This document shows, one piece after another, positions 1 through 8,440 of a stretch of DNA of 49,561 nt (position 1 is the first letter of the stretch; each line of letters starts with the position of its first letter). Source of the stretch: CAZJVD01 sp964549505 (GTDB lineage Bacteria > Bdellovibrionota > UBA1018 > CAZJVD01); NCBI GenBank assembly GCA_964549505.1, contig CAZJVD010000020.1, positions 1-49,561 on the forward strand, read 5' to 3'. The notes below the pieces were generated by a model that was given only the letters and a program-made list of their open reading frames with translations, searched no databases and was not told the origin of the DNA. A program made the translations under genes and the position numbers.

Positions 1-1
1 A

Positions 2-112
2 CTTAATCTACGCGATTATATTCGAATCAATGGCCTCGAAGGCCAGGGCTTTCACCGAGAAGAGGCGCGTTGGATGATCGCGCAGACGAAGCGGGGTTGG
101 AATACGAGCTGA
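2..112 (+). CDS. C-terminal end of an unidentified protein (partial)
   Basis: An open frame runs in from the left edge and stops at 110-112 (TGA), giving about 36 residues with a mixed, soluble-looking composition (ends WMIAQTKRGWNTS). The frame is compatible with the tail of a real gene converging on the merR-end of the next operon, but too little is present to name a family. It could also be chance; there is no start inside the window to judge. Confidence 0.35.
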   Translation, partial: LNLRDYIRINGLEGQGFHREEARWMIAQTKRGWNTS

Positions 113-206
113 GGTCAAAGCGAGGGGAGTTTTGGCCTGCAGCCTGATCTTCGCCGCATGCCCGTTTGCCAGACTGCCCGAATCCTCGGGGCAGCGTGCC
201 CGAAAC

Positions 207-641
207 CTACAGCTTAAAAAACCCGCTCACCGGCACATGGGCCAGGCGATGCACCGTACGCGCAGTCTCAAGAATCTTCTTCACGCGATCTTTACGCTGC
301 ACTTGATCGGCTCCCCCGAGAACCTTTTCGTCTTTGAACGATTGCAACTCGCCTTCGCGACGCAATTCTCGAATACGCTTACGAGCTCCTTCGATCGAGT
401 AGCCTTCGGAGTAGAGAAGATGTTTGATGAGAAGAAAATTTTCAATGTCCTGCTTCTTGTAAACACGCTGACCCGTTCGCGATTTGTCGGGCGCCAATGT
501 CGAGAACTCTGTCTCCCAATAACGAAGAACGTAGGGCTTCACGCCCACAACGTCAGCAGCTTCGCCGATTCTGAAGTAGCTCTTATCGGGAACCTCTGGG
601 ATTTCAGGAATTTTAGGATTGTCTGAAACGGAGGCGGACAC
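207..641 (-). CDS. MerR-family transcriptional regulator
   Basis: This 144-residue protein carries an N-terminal MerR-type winged helix-turn-helix at about residues 20-90: the RIGEAADVVGV helix, then YVLRYWETEF, which is the family signature, then the GQRVYKKQDI wing and a second recognition region. The remaining C-terminal part is short, basic and lacks cysteines, so there is no sign of metal or redox sensing. It belongs to the short MerR group often found directly after ihfA and pheT in proteobacteria. Its start lies 2 bp after the ihfA stop, so it is the last gene of the rpmI-rplT-pheS-pheT-ihfA operon. Its target is unknown. The family assignment is secure and the function is not. Confidence 0.88.
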   Translation of the reverse strand: MSASVSDNPKIPEIPEVPDKSYFRIGEAADVVGVKPYVLRYWETEFSTLAPDKSRTGQRVYKKQDIENFLLIKHLLYSEGYSIEGARKRIRELRREGELQSFKDEKVLGGADQVQRKDRVKKILETARTVHRLAHVPVSGFFKL

Positions 642-643
642 TG

Positions 644-1000
644 TTATGCCTCGTCATCACTTTCGTCATCATCCTCACGAGCACGCGAACCCGTTGGAAC
701 AATGGGCTTCCCTTCGAGGCTCGTATTGACTTCAGCCCGGAGAACCTGACTCGGACGGAAGGTCAAAACGCGACGCGCCGAGATCTCGATACTTTGACCA
801 GTCTGTGGATTGCGACCGACTCGCGAACGCTTTTCGCGAACGACAAAGTTTCCAAAACCGGAAATCTTAATCTTTTCGCCTTTAGCGAGGCGGTCCTTCA
901 TCGTATCAAACACTAGTTCAACCAGATCGGCTGCTTCCTTCTTGGAAAAGCCAATCTTCTCGTACAGCGCTTCAACGATATCTGCTTTAGTCATTGCCAC
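644..1000 (-). CDS. ihfA: Integration host factor subunit alpha
   Basis: This is a 118-residue HU/IHF-fold DNA-bending protein. It opens with MTKADIVEAL, has the dimer core KKEAADLVELVFD, and contains the DNA-minor-groove arm at about residues 50-80 with GFGNFVVREK and GRNPQTG, followed by RRVLTFRPSQ. The last 20 residues form an acidic extension (DDDESDDEA) longer than in E. coli IhfA. It should pair with IHF-beta, encoded elsewhere, to bend DNA at promoters and recombination sites. The start chosen is GTG at 1000 because GAGG lies 9 bases upstream; the ATG two codons later is too far from it. Its position directly behind pheT is the classic arrangement. Confidence 0.95.
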   Translation of the reverse strand: MAMTKADIVEALYEKIGFSKKEAADLVELVFDTMKDRLAKGEKIKISGFGNFVVREKRSRVGRNPQTGQSIEISARRVLTFRPSQVLRAEVNTSLEGKPIVPTGSRAREDDDESDDEA

Positions 1001-1027
1001 GCTTAGAATCCTCGTCTTGGCGCGAAG

Positions 1028-3550
1028 TTAGCTCCGAAGTATGGCCCCCAACTGCTCTTTCCAGCTTCGAATAATTCGAGCTGAGGCTTCATCGGCTTCG
1101 CTTTCCAGCAAACTACGTTCGTCTGAGTAAAAGATAACCCGAACCGCAATGCTTGTCATCCCCTCGCCAATCTGCGGCCCTCGGTAAATATCAAAAACTT
1201 TCACATGCTTGGCTAGCGGACGCCCCTGCGTCATCGCGATCTGTGTGATGCGATGCGCCTCGGTCGGATCCTTCACAACAAGCGCAAAATCGCGTTCGAT
1301 GGCCGGACGATCGCTCCAGTTTTGGAACGTAGGGTAGGCTTTTGACGCTCTGGACATGCGCATCAACGCTTCGGCGTCGACTTCAAAGAGCCACGTGGGC
1401 CGTCTCAGCTTCATTTTCTCTTCAAATCTTGGATTCAGACGACCCAAATAGCCGCCGACATCCTTTCCGAGCATGACCGTTCCAACAATTCCGGGATGAA
1501 AACATGCCGGAAGACGGTCAGCGAATTGAGGAAGAACGGCCTGAATACGCCCGCCCTTGGTTCCCAAAAGTTCAAAAACCGTTTCGAGCGTGCCCTTAAT
1601 ATCGAAAAAATCGAGTGGCTGCGCTTCGGCCTGCAGGCTTTCACGCTGACGATTCCCCTGAAGAACACCGACCAAGGACCAACGTTCGTCGACTGGAGTT
1701 TCGGTTTCTGAAATCGCCCGCTGCGTTTGTCCACTTCGAAGATGAAACGTCGGTCGTAATTCAAAAAATCGGAGTGACGGAAGATCCGATCCAAACTGCC
1801 GATGCACATTTTCCCTCAACTGCTCGAGAATCCCGGGCACGAGCGACGGAACCATCCACTCTTGATCTTCGCTCATCGGATTTTCCACGCGAACGGTCGG
1901 TGAAATACCAAAAGCCTCGAAACGCGAACGTGGACCAAAGGCGTACTGAACGGATTCGTGAAACCCAGCCCGCATCATCGCGTCTCGCACCCGATCGCAA
2001 GCACTGTAGTCGATGGCGCTAGCGGTCGGCACTACGGCTTCTGAAGTCGGTACACCGGACCGACCACGCGCCAGAACCGAAGGCGGCGATGTGAGCACGG
2101 GAACCGTCGACGGAATCTTATCAAAGCCAATCGAGCGGGCGACTTCTTCTACAAAGTCTTCTTCGATCTGCAGATCACGGCGATACGCCGGTGGCACGAT
2201 CTTGAGTTTCGCCCCCGAACCTGAGACCTTGCATCCCATACTCGTCGCGACACTCTTGATTCGCGCTGGCGCCACCACCACCCCGATCTTCTCAGACACG
2301 GATGTCGCATCGACGGGAACGGGTTTCACCGCCGTCTTCTTCTGGCGACTGACGGCTGTTCCCGCGACCGCACCTCCCGCGACCTCCGTCATCAGTGATG
2401 ACAATCGATCGATGGCTTCGTTCAAACCATCGGGATCAATGCCGCGCTCAAAACGCCGCGAACTTTCGGAGCGCTTGCCGAGCCGCTGCGCAGTCGCGCG
2501 CGTAAGTTTTGGATCGAACTCGGCGACTTCGATCACGATTCGCTTCGTCGTTGAAGTGACCATCGTCGCTTTACCGCCCATCACACCCGCCAAGGCGACG
2601 GCCTGATCGCCTGACGCAATAACGAGTTCGGAACCCGTCAGTGCCACGGTCGTGTCATCTAAAAGTTCCAGCTTTTCACCCGCACGTGCTTTTCGAATCG
2701 AAAGCTTTGGACTTGGCAGACGATCGGCATCGTACGCATGACTGGGTTGCCCCAGTTCAAACAAGACTAAGTTCGTCACGTCGACGACACCGTTGATCGA
2801 ACGTTCGCCAATGGCTTCAAGGCGCGTTTTCAACCAAGCAGGACTCGGTCCGACACTGACACCTTCTACAAGGCGCGCCAGAAACTGCGGACCTTCCGCG
2901 ATCGTCGCTGTTGCATAAGGCATCGCCACTGCCTTTGCGACGGTCTTCGCGGCCTTCTTGTTTTTTGAAATCGTTTTTACCGCAAGCTTCGTTCCCAGAG
3001 CCGCCGCCACTTCGCGAGCAATGCCTAAATGACTCAAAATATCGCCTCGGTTGGCCGGTAGTGAAAGCTCTAACAAAACATCGTCGCGACCCAACACTTC
3101 AGCAAGTGGCTGACCAAGCTCCGTATCGGGTGGCAAAATCAAAATCCCATCGGCTTCAGCACTCATCCCCAGTTCGGCTTCCGAACAGAGCATTCCGTTT
3201 GAAACGACATCTCGAATCTTGGACCGTTCGATTTTCACTCCATTGGGGAGAAGCGCACCGATCTGTGCCAAAGCAACAACATCGCCGGCTTTCATGTTCT
3301 GCGCTCCGCAGACGATCTCAAGTTCGTTTCCTCGACCATCGTCAACTAAGCAGAGGCTCAAGCGGTCGGCGTTCGGATGGCGATCACGTTTTAGAATCCT
3401 CGCCGTGATCACACTTTCAAAGCCTTGCGACAGTGACATCACGCGCTCCACTTCGAAGCCACGTCCCGTTAGCAAAGCAGCGAGGGCATCAGCACGCGCG
3501 AACGACTTCAGATCGACGATCTCAGAGAGCCAGTTCATCGAGATAATCAT
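1028..3550 (-). CDS. pheT: Phenylalanyl-tRNA synthetase beta chain
   Basis: An 840-residue beta subunit of the (alpha-beta)2 PheRS, charging tRNA-Phe in the cytoplasm. In order it shows the N-terminal EMAP/tRNA-binding OB domain (about 45-155), the conserved NRGDILSHLGIAREVAA stretch near 165, the B3/B4 editing region (about 215-400), the B5 domain, the catalytic-like module and a C-terminal FDX-ACB anticodon-binding domain (last ~95 residues). It is longer than the E. coli protein (795), mainly from Ala/Lys-rich and Ser/Val-rich linkers near residues 195 and 505. The start ATGA overlaps the pheS stop by 4 bp, which suggests translational coupling of the two subunits. Confidence 0.97.
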   Translation of the reverse strand: MIISMNWLSEIVDLKSFARADALAALLTGRGFEVERVMSLSQGFESVITARILKRDRHPNADRLSLCLVDDGRGNELEIVCGAQNMKAGDVVALAQIGALLPNGVKIERSKIRDVVSNGMLCSEAELGMSAEADGILILPPDTELGQPLAEVLGRDDVLLELSLPANRGDILSHLGIAREVAAALGTKLAVKTISKNKKAAKTVAKAVAMPYATATIAEGPQFLARLVEGVSVGPSPAWLKTRLEAIGERSINGVVDVTNLVLFELGQPSHAYDADRLPSPKLSIRKARAGEKLELLDDTTVALTGSELVIASGDQAVALAGVMGGKATMVTSTTKRIVIEVAEFDPKLTRATAQRLGKRSESSRRFERGIDPDGLNEAIDRLSSLMTEVAGGAVAGTAVSRQKKTAVKPVPVDATSVSEKIGVVVAPARIKSVATSMGCKVSGSGAKLKIVPPAYRRDLQIEEDFVEEVARSIGFDKIPSTVPVLTSPPSVLARGRSGVPTSEAVVPTASAIDYSACDRVRDAMMRAGFHESVQYAFGPRSRFEAFGISPTVRVENPMSEDQEWMVPSLVPGILEQLRENVHRQFGSDLPSLRFFELRPTFHLRSGQTQRAISETETPVDERWSLVGVLQGNRQRESLQAEAQPLDFFDIKGTLETVFELLGTKGGRIQAVLPQFADRLPACFHPGIVGTVMLGKDVGGYLGRLNPRFEEKMKLRRPTWLFEVDAEALMRMSRASKAYPTFQNWSDRPAIERDFALVVKDPTEAHRITQIAMTQGRPLAKHVKVFDIYRGPQIGEGMTSIAVRVIFYSDERSLLESEADEASARIIRSWKEQLGAILRS

Positions 3551-4572
3551 AGAAACTGCCTCAAGAAGCGGGCATCACTTTGGAAAAGCATACGAAGGTC
3601 TGGAATTTCGTAGAGCAACATCGCCATACGCTCAATGCCCATCCCAAATGCAAAGCCAGTCGGTGCGTCTTTGTAGCCGCAGTTCTTAAACAATGCCGGA
3701 TGAACCATTCCGGCACCCAGCACCTCAAGCCAACCCGTGCCTTTGCAAACCGTACAGTTCGCTTTCAGATTCTTACGACAGCGAAAACAGCTGACATCGA
3801 CTTCGACGCCGGGCTCGACGAACGGGAAGTAACTCGGTCGCAGGCGAATCTTCGTTTCACTGCCAAAAACTTCCCGCGAAAAATACTCGAGCGTCCCTTT
3901 GAGATCTGCAAGACTGACCTTCTTGTCGACCCAAAGCCCTTCGATCTGATGAAACATGGGCGAATGGGTCGCGTCGTTATCACGACGGTAAACAGCACCG
4001 GGACACAGAACACGCACCGGCCACGGACGTGTGAGCATTGTTCGGACCTGTGCCGGGGTCGTGTGCGTGCGCAACACCAAACCAGGCCCGAGAAAAAAAG
4101 TGTCCTGCATATCACGCGCAGGATGGTCAGCCGGAATGTTAACCGCTTCGAAACACGCCCAGTCGGTTTCGACTTCAGGACCGGAGGTCACCTCAAATCC
4201 GAGACGCGACAGCACTTCAACAATCCGTCGTGTCACTTGTGTGATGGGGTGAAGCGAACCGACATGCGCTAAGCGCGCCGGCAAACTCGCATCGATTTTT
4301 TCCGACGCGAGTCGCGCGTTCAACTCTGTCGACTCGAGTTTGCTCTTCCGCAAATCAAGCAAGGATTCGATCTTTGTTTTCCATTCGTTCGCGCGCGCGC
4401 CTATTTTCGGGCGATCCTCTGCGCTGACTTGACCAAGCCCTCGGAGAACGAGACTCAGTTCACCTTTTTTTCCTAGGTATTGGACGCGGAGCTGTTCGAG
4501 ATCATCGGACGAACTAGCCGCTTCAACGCTTTCAATCGCTCTCGCCCCGATGGCATCCAGCTCTTGAATCAC
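3547..4572 (-). CDS. pheS: Phenylalanyl-tRNA synthetase alpha chain
   Basis: A 341-residue class II synthetase catalytic subunit. The N-terminal coiled-coil arm (YLGKKGELS) is followed by the catalytic core with GSLHPITQVTRRI, the FHQIEGLWVDK motif, and FAFGMGIERMAMLLYEIPD as motif 3. Between the motifs there is a CFRC...CTVC pair of Cys-x2-Cys knuckles (near residue 270), the metal-binding insertion seen in some bacterial PheS and absent from E. coli. The start must be GTG at 4572: the in-frame TAA of rplT is only two codons upstream, and no other standard start occurs before conserved sequence. There is no clear Shine-Dalgarno site, so initiation probably depends on ribosomes finishing rplT. 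Confidence 0.97.
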   Translation of the reverse strand: MIQELDAIGARAIESVEAASSSDDLEQLRVQYLGKKGELSLVLRGLGQVSAEDRPKIGARANEWKTKIESLLDLRKSKLESTELNARLASEKIDASLPARLAHVGSLHPITQVTRRIVEVLSRLGFEVTSGPEVETDWACFEAVNIPADHPARDMQDTFFLGPGLVLRTHTTPAQVRTMLTRPWPVRVLCPGAVYRRDNDATHSPMFHQIEGLWVDKKVSLADLKGTLEYFSREVFGSETKIRLRPSYFPFVEPGVEVDVSCFRCRKNLKANCTVCKGTGWLEVLGAGMVHPALFKNCGYKDAPTGFAFGMGIERMAMLLYEIPDLRMLFQSDARFLRQFL

Positions 4573-4578
4573 GCGCTT

Positions 4579-4941
4579 TTAAACAGCTGGAGCTTGGGAT
4601 CGTACTTCGTTGACGATGCCGCCGAACGTCGCTGGATCAACGATCGCAATGTCCGAAAGCATTTTTCGATTGAGCGCGACGTTGGACTTAATCAGCGCCG
4701 AAATCAAACGGCTGTAACTGATATCGTTCATCGCAGCAGCTGCCGTGATCCGCGAGATCCAAAGTGCGCGGAAGTTACGCTTCTTGGTTCGACGATCGCG
4801 GAACGCATACACACCCGCGCGACGGATTGTTTCCATCGTCCGACGGAATTTATTTTTTCTCCCGAGAACAAAGCCTTCGGCTTGCTTGAGAACTTTTTTA
4901 TGACGACGGCGACGTTTCGTGCCTGCTTTTACTCGTGCCAT
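4579..4941 (-). CDS. rplT: 50S ribosomal protein L20
   Basis: A 120-residue protein with the typical very basic N-terminal extension (MARVKAGTKRRRRHKKVLKQ) and the globular end (LWISRITAAA..., YSRLISALIKSN). L20 is an early 23S rRNA assembly protein and in many bacteria a repressor of its own operon. AGGAAGG lies 11 bases upstream of the ATG, a strong ribosome binding site. It sits 27 bp after rpmI and 6 bp before pheS. Confidence 0.97.
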   Translation of the reverse strand: MARVKAGTKRRRRHKKVLKQAEGFVLGRKNKFRRTMETIRRAGVYAFRDRRTKKRNFRALWISRITAAAAMNDISYSRLISALIKSNVALNRKMLSDIAIVDPATFGGIVNEVRSQAPAV

Positions 4942-4968
4942 GACAGATTACCTTCCTAAAACTCGAGA

Positions 4969-5172
4969 CTACTTCGTGGCGCCGTAAGGGAGATTCGGCG
5001 CAACATGCTTGCGATTGCCTTCGAAAAGAATCCCGCCCGCTTTCAGCTTGAGCTTGTTCTTGCGACTGCGGCTGCCCAGGTTATGGCGCTTGCCCGCACG
5101 CTTGTACTTGATCTTGCCCGAGGCAGTAAAACTGAACCTCTTTGCCACAGCTTTAACGGTCTTCATTTTCAT
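4969..5172 (-). CDS. rpmI: 50S ribosomal protein L35
   Basis: This 67-residue basic ribosomal protein has the L35 hallmarks KMKTVKAVAKRFSFTASGKI and KRHNLGSRSRKNK. It is the first gene of the rpmI-rplT-pheS-pheT-ihfA-merR operon. infC, normally just upstream of rpmI in most bacteria, is instead 3.4 kb away in the opposite orientation. ATG at 5172 is chosen because it aligns with the usual MxKMKT start. No Shine-Dalgarno sequence precedes it; a promoter-like element ends 11 bases before the ATG, so the mRNA may be almost leaderless. Confidence 0.95.
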   Translation of the reverse strand: MKMKTVKAVAKRFSFTASGKIKYKRAGKRHNLGSRSRKNKLKLKAGGILFEGNRKHVAPNLPYGATK

Positions 5173-5183
5173 GATTGAGCCGT

Positions 5184-5212
5184 ACCGTACCGAAAAAGCC
5201 AGGTAATTTCAA
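5184..5212 (-). promoter_or_regulatory. Predicted sigma-70 promoter of the rpmI operon
   Basis: On the minus strand TTGAAA (5212-5207) is followed, after 17 bases, by TACGGT (5189-5184). A start of transcription about 7 bases downstream would be near 5177, only 5 bases before the rpmI ATG. The -35 is good and the -10 is weak (3 of 6 consensus positions). The same TTGAAA-N17-TA...T layout precedes rpmB. Confidence 0.45.
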
Positions 5213-5295
5213 TCATTACTTAGGTACCAATACCCAAATCACCGCTCAGCATGCAGCGACTACTCGAGACCGGTCGCCGGACTTCTTGCAGCGGC

Positions 5296-5343
5296 CCGAT
5301 ACGACTACTCATGCGACTGCTCAGGCGACTGCCCAAATGACTC
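5296..5343. repeat. Imperfect 12-bp tandem repeat upstream of rpmI
   Basis: Four consecutive 12-bp units are visible: ccgatacgacta, ctcatgcgactg, ctcaggcgactg and the more diverged cccaaatgactc. A further related stretch (gcagcgactactc) lies near 5252. The units sit in the 245-bp space between the pseudo-subtilase stop and rpmI, upstream of the predicted promoter. A small ATTGT/ACAAT inverted repeat follows at 5348-5362. Confidence 0.6.
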
Positions 5344-5417
5344 AATGATTGTTACCGACAATATGCGTCAACTATAGACTGACTCGTGGTTACCGGAGTG
5401 CCGGCGCCGAGGTTCGG

Positions 5418-6527
5418 TTAAAACGAAACCGCCGCGTGCGCGTCGATCGACCCGCCAGATTCGAGGGATCCGAGCGAACCGGTCGCCCGAGCAGTTTTGA
5501 TCAGGATCTTTTTTAGATCGGCTGGCGAAAGATCGGGCTTCTGGGAAAGCATCAGCCCCACAACACCCGAAGCGATGGCCGCAGCCAATGCTGTTCCACT
5601 CGCCTTTTTACCCGCAAACTGTCCAAACGAAACGGTCACACTTGAGCCGGGACTGAAAACAGAGACCCAGTCAGCACCGAAGTTAGAGAACACCGCGCGC
5701 TCGAGTAGAAACGGTGAGCTCTCGGTGATTCCAAGCGCGCCGACGATCAGAACGCCCTCGCCAAAGACGGATCCGTTATTGATTTCTTGGGGCGGTTCCT
5801 CGCGCCGGGGTATTTCTTCTCCTTGAGGAAACGTGTCTCCGGCAGGCAGAACAACAAGGCTGTGCGAAGCCAGAACACTCAGCAACGCAACCTCGGCTGG
5901 TGATTTAGGGGTCGGGACAAACCCAGATAGAATCACGCGCGGGCCAGCTTCGCGTTCGCGATAAACGGAGCGCAGATAATCCGAGAGCGTGAACCCAGCC
6001 GCGACAGGTTCAACCGTGCAAAGAAGACAGACGCCGCCCACAAGATCAAAGCGTGCAGGATCGGCGTCTAGAATCTCAATGGTGACTTTCGGCAATCCTT
6101 TCGTCACGCTCCATGCGCCGCTCAGACGCAAGGCCCGCTTCCACCAGTTCTCCGGTGGTCCAGAACCCAAAAAATAGGGGATATAACCAAGAACTCGGTC
6201 CGCTTCGACAACACTTAGCCGGACATCCTCGCGAAGCGTTTTCCGATCTGCCTCGAGAGCGTCCAGTTTGGGTAAGTCGACGATCGCCCAGGTGTCGCCG
6301 ACACGTTCAAAATCTTCTGCTTTCAGCGCGACTTTGCTGGCCACCTCACTCACGTCAGCGTCACTCGGCGGCGACTGAAAACGCACCACGGTCCGAGAAC
6401 TGACAAAAACTGCGGTCAGATTAAGCGGGAGGTCCGTTTTGGACGTACAACCCGCGATCAAACCACCAACAAGACCGGTGACAAAGCCCCAGAATATTCC
6501 CCGACTGAGCATCCGTGCTCGTTCCAT
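5418..6527 (-). CDS. Lipoprotein with a catalytically dead subtilisin-like (S8) fold
   Basis: This 369-residue protein begins with a basic n-region, a hydrophobic segment and the lipobox LIAGC (Cys27), so it should be lipidated and sit in the envelope. The C-terminal half reads like peptidase S8: VTIEILDADP at the Asp strand, SLVVLPAGD at the oxyanion strand, FSNFGADWVSVFSPGSSV and GTALAAAIASGVVGL before the last helices. The active-site Ser of GTSMA is Ala (about residue 313), the oxyanion Asn is Asp, and no HGTHVAG His motif exists. It is therefore probably a non-proteolytic binding or inhibitory protein. The start is ATG 6527, with AGGAAG just upstream; a GTG at 6560 is also in frame but lacks a site. 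Confidence 0.75.
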   Translation of the reverse strand: MERARMLSRGIFWGFVTGLVGGLIAGCTSKTDLPLNLTAVFVSSRTVVRFQSPPSDADVSEVASKVALKAEDFERVGDTWAIVDLPKLDALEADRKTLREDVRLSVVEADRVLGYIPYFLGSGPPENWWKRALRLSGAWSVTKGLPKVTIEILDADPARFDLVGGVCLLCTVEPVAAGFTLSDYLRSVYREREAGPRVILSGFVPTPKSPAEVALLSVLASHSLVVLPAGDTFPQGEEIPRREEPPQEINNGSVFGEGVLIVGALGITESSPFLLERAVFSNFGADWVSVFSPGSSVTVSFGQFAGKKASGTALAAAIASGVVGLMLSQKPDLSPADLKKILIKTARATGSLGSLESGGSIDAHAAVSF

Positions 6528-6647
6528 TCGAACTTCCTGTCTGTAAAGGACTCTCCCCACCCACGGGTTATTTAAAGAGCAAGTCAGTGGCCAACCTCAA
6601 GTCGCTCTAATGCAGTTTTACCCAGAAAAATCCTGCAAGCCGGTCGC

Positions 6648-6665
6648 ACCTGGGCCGGCCCAGGT
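6648..6665. repeat. 18-bp perfect palindrome in intergenic DNA
   Basis: ACCTGGGCCGGCCCAGGT is fully self-complementary. It lies in the 213-bp gap between the EI24-like gene and the lipoprotein gene, about 120 bp upstream of the lipoprotein start. No T-run follows closely on either strand, so it is not an ordinary terminator; an operator or a short hairpin is possible. The gap holds no other recognisable feature. Confidence 0.6.
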
Positions 6666-6740
6666 ACTTTCTGGCACCACCCAATAGTGTCTGGCTACAA
6701 TTGGTAGCAACAACGCGTCAGGTACGAGGAGTTTCAACGA

Positions 6741-7529
6741 TTACTTTAGGGGAAGAAGGCGCCGGTCGGGATCACCGGGTGCGCGCGCCACCAGCAGCGT
6801 CCCCGCAACCACGGCCACCGGCAAAGCGAAACTCGAGATCAGCGGTATCGCAAACAGCAAGCTCATCGTCGCTCCGAATCCGAAGCACGCCCAAAAATGA
6901 GTCACTAGAAACCAGAGCCCAGCCCTCAACGTTATGTGCCGACGGGTCTGCGGATAGCTCGTGTACTGAAACGCGAGCAATAAAAAAGCGAGCGCGAACG
7001 CGATGAAATTGATCAGCGGAATCCAAGACACAACAAGCGCACAGACAGTCGCGGTCGCCGCCGCCACCGATTTCGACACATCAATCATCAAGGTCCGAGC
7101 CAGGTGTTGAAATCCGCCGGGCGGCGCGGGCGTCATCGGTAGTTCCGCGAAACGCTCTGCACGCTCGGCTAAAAGATCGTTAAACGGCGATGCCAAAATC
7201 GTACTCGTAAAACTAAATGTGAGACCCGCAACGATCCAGAGCAGAATCGCGATCGTCCAATCCAAAACGCTGCCCACCCAACCCTCGAGATGAAACCCCG
7301 AATGTACGATCCACTCGCGCACATACTGCATGACCCAGTGCTGAAGCTCTCGGATTCCAAAGAAATAAAGCACACCCGTGAGTAAAACTGGCAAAAGACT
7401 CCATGCGAGCAGCGACGGTGTCGACACGATCAACCGAAGTGCGCGAAACGGCAGCTTCAGCCCATACGAAAAAGAACGAACCCGCCTAGAGATCAATCGA
7501 TGCTCCCGCCTTGAATTGGCCCTTTTCAT
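6741..7529 (-). CDS. EI24/CysZ-family integral membrane protein
   Basis: About 262 residues with four to six hydrophobic segments: LLAWSLLPVLLTGVLYFFGI, WTIAILLWIVAGLTFSF, CALVVSWIPLINFIAFALAF and two near the C-terminus. The pattern STILASPFNDLLAERAE between segments and FQYTSYPQTRR are typical of the EI24 domain shared by CysZ sulfate channels. A sulfate role is not implied, because no cysteine-biosynthesis gene is nearby. The start is uncertain: ATG 7529 has GGTGG upstream but overlaps the MBL gene by 44 bp; TTG 7496 has GGGAG six bases upstream and overlaps it by 11 bp; GTG- or ATG-type starts further up are less likely. It probably forms an operon with the MBL gene. Confidence 0.8.
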   Translation of the reverse strand: MKRANSRREHRLISRRVRSFSYGLKLPFRALRLIVSTPSLLAWSLLPVLLTGVLYFFGIRELQHWVMQYVREWIVHSGFHLEGWVGSVLDWTIAILLWIVAGLTFSFTSTILASPFNDLLAERAERFAELPMTPAPPGGFQHLARTLMIDVSKSVAAATATVCALVVSWIPLINFIAFALAFLLLAFQYTSYPQTRRHITLRAGLWFLVTHFWACFGFGATMSLLFAIPLISSFALPVAVVAGTLLVARAPGDPDRRLLPLK

Positions 7530-8430
7530 CGACGTCCACCGCACTCGCGGGCATCTTTGGACAGTGTTCGTAGAACAGAAAACCCTTTTCCTGGACCACG
7601 CGATCCAAAAGCAGTTTTTTCTCTTTCAAAATGAACATGGGATAGTTGTCGTACGCCATGATGAACGGTACACGAACGTGCGTCGCAGTCGGAATGAGAT
7701 CCGCACAATAGGTGATGCTGGTCTTACCGTCACTCACGCGCACCAGTTGCATACCGAGTGTGTGCCCGTGACTCACCCAAACGCTGATACCGGGATAGAT
7801 CTCCGTTTCGCCCGGAACAGGATCTGAAAAACTTTTTGAACCATCCGGATCCGGGCCTGATGAATCAACGATCTCAAGTTTTCGTCCGAACGTCGCCGCG
7901 TCCTTATACGGGGCATAGTTCTCCGTGAGATAACTAGCGCGGTCTTTCTCCGACGGGTGCCACGCAAGATCCCAGTTTCGCTTCTGAACAAAGACCTTGG
8001 CGTTCGGAAAACTTGGGATAATGGCGCTCGTAGGATCACCCGTTTTTTCAAATCGTGTAAGCCCGCCTGCGTGATCAAAGTGGAGATGGGTCTGGATAAC
8101 ATCCGTGATGTCCTCGCGCTTCAGCCCCTGAGCTGCAAGCGATCGATCCATCGAAAACACCGAATGATCGATGGCATACATATCGACGTGCTTCTGTTTC
8201 CACTTCTCACCCATTCCGCTATCCACCAAGATATTGCGAGCAGGACCAGCGGAGCTCTTCGGTGCGCGAATCAACATCGCGCGTGCTCGCATTTCGATGC
8301 GATTTTCGCCGTCCGGGGGGTTCGAACGGGCCCAAAGCGCCTTAGGAACAACACCAAACATGGCTCCGCCGTCTAACCCAAAGCTACAGGTTTCAATGGA
8401 CGTAATCGTATAGGGACCTATCTTGAGCAT
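7486..8430 (-). CDS. MBL-fold metallo-hydrolase
   Basis: A 314-residue metallo-beta-lactamase-fold enzyme. The zinc motif HLHFDHAGG lies near residue 114, the later ligands are expected in VSHGHTLGMQ (near 220) and YCADLIP, and ILVDSGMG is the first strand motif. There is no signal peptide, so it acts in the cytoplasm. The family covers lactonases, glyoxalases and phosphodiesterases; the HxHxDH plus SHGHTLG arrangement resembles quorum-lactonase or alkyl-hydrolase types, but the substrate cannot be set from sequence. It is divergent from infC, and its ATG has no Shine-Dalgarno site. Confidence 0.88.
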   Translation of the reverse strand: MLKIGPYTITSIETCSFGLDGGAMFGVVPKALWARSNPPDGENRIEMRARAMLIRAPKSSAGPARNILVDSGMGEKWKQKHVDMYAIDHSVFSMDRSLAAQGLKREDITDVIQTHLHFDHAGGLTRFEKTGDPTSAIIPSFPNAKVFVQKRNWDLAWHPSEKDRASYLTENYAPYKDAATFGRKLEIVDSSGPDPDGSKSFSDPVPGETEIYPGISVWVSHGHTLGMQLVRVSDGKTSITYCADLIPTATHVRVPFIMAYDNYPMFILKEKKLLLDRVVQEKGFLFYEHCPKMPASAVDVDEKGQFKAGASIDL

Positions 8431-8440
8431 CTTAAATCAG

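Noticed and set aside
174..194. CTGCCC...GGGCAG hairpin as a terminator of the merR operon
   Set aside because: The 6-bp stem has a 9-base loop and no T-run follows on either strand.
5173..5417. A classic L20-binding leader pseudoknot upstream of rpmI
   Set aside because: The predicted promoter leaves almost no 5' leader, and no convincing 23S-like structure was found by eye.
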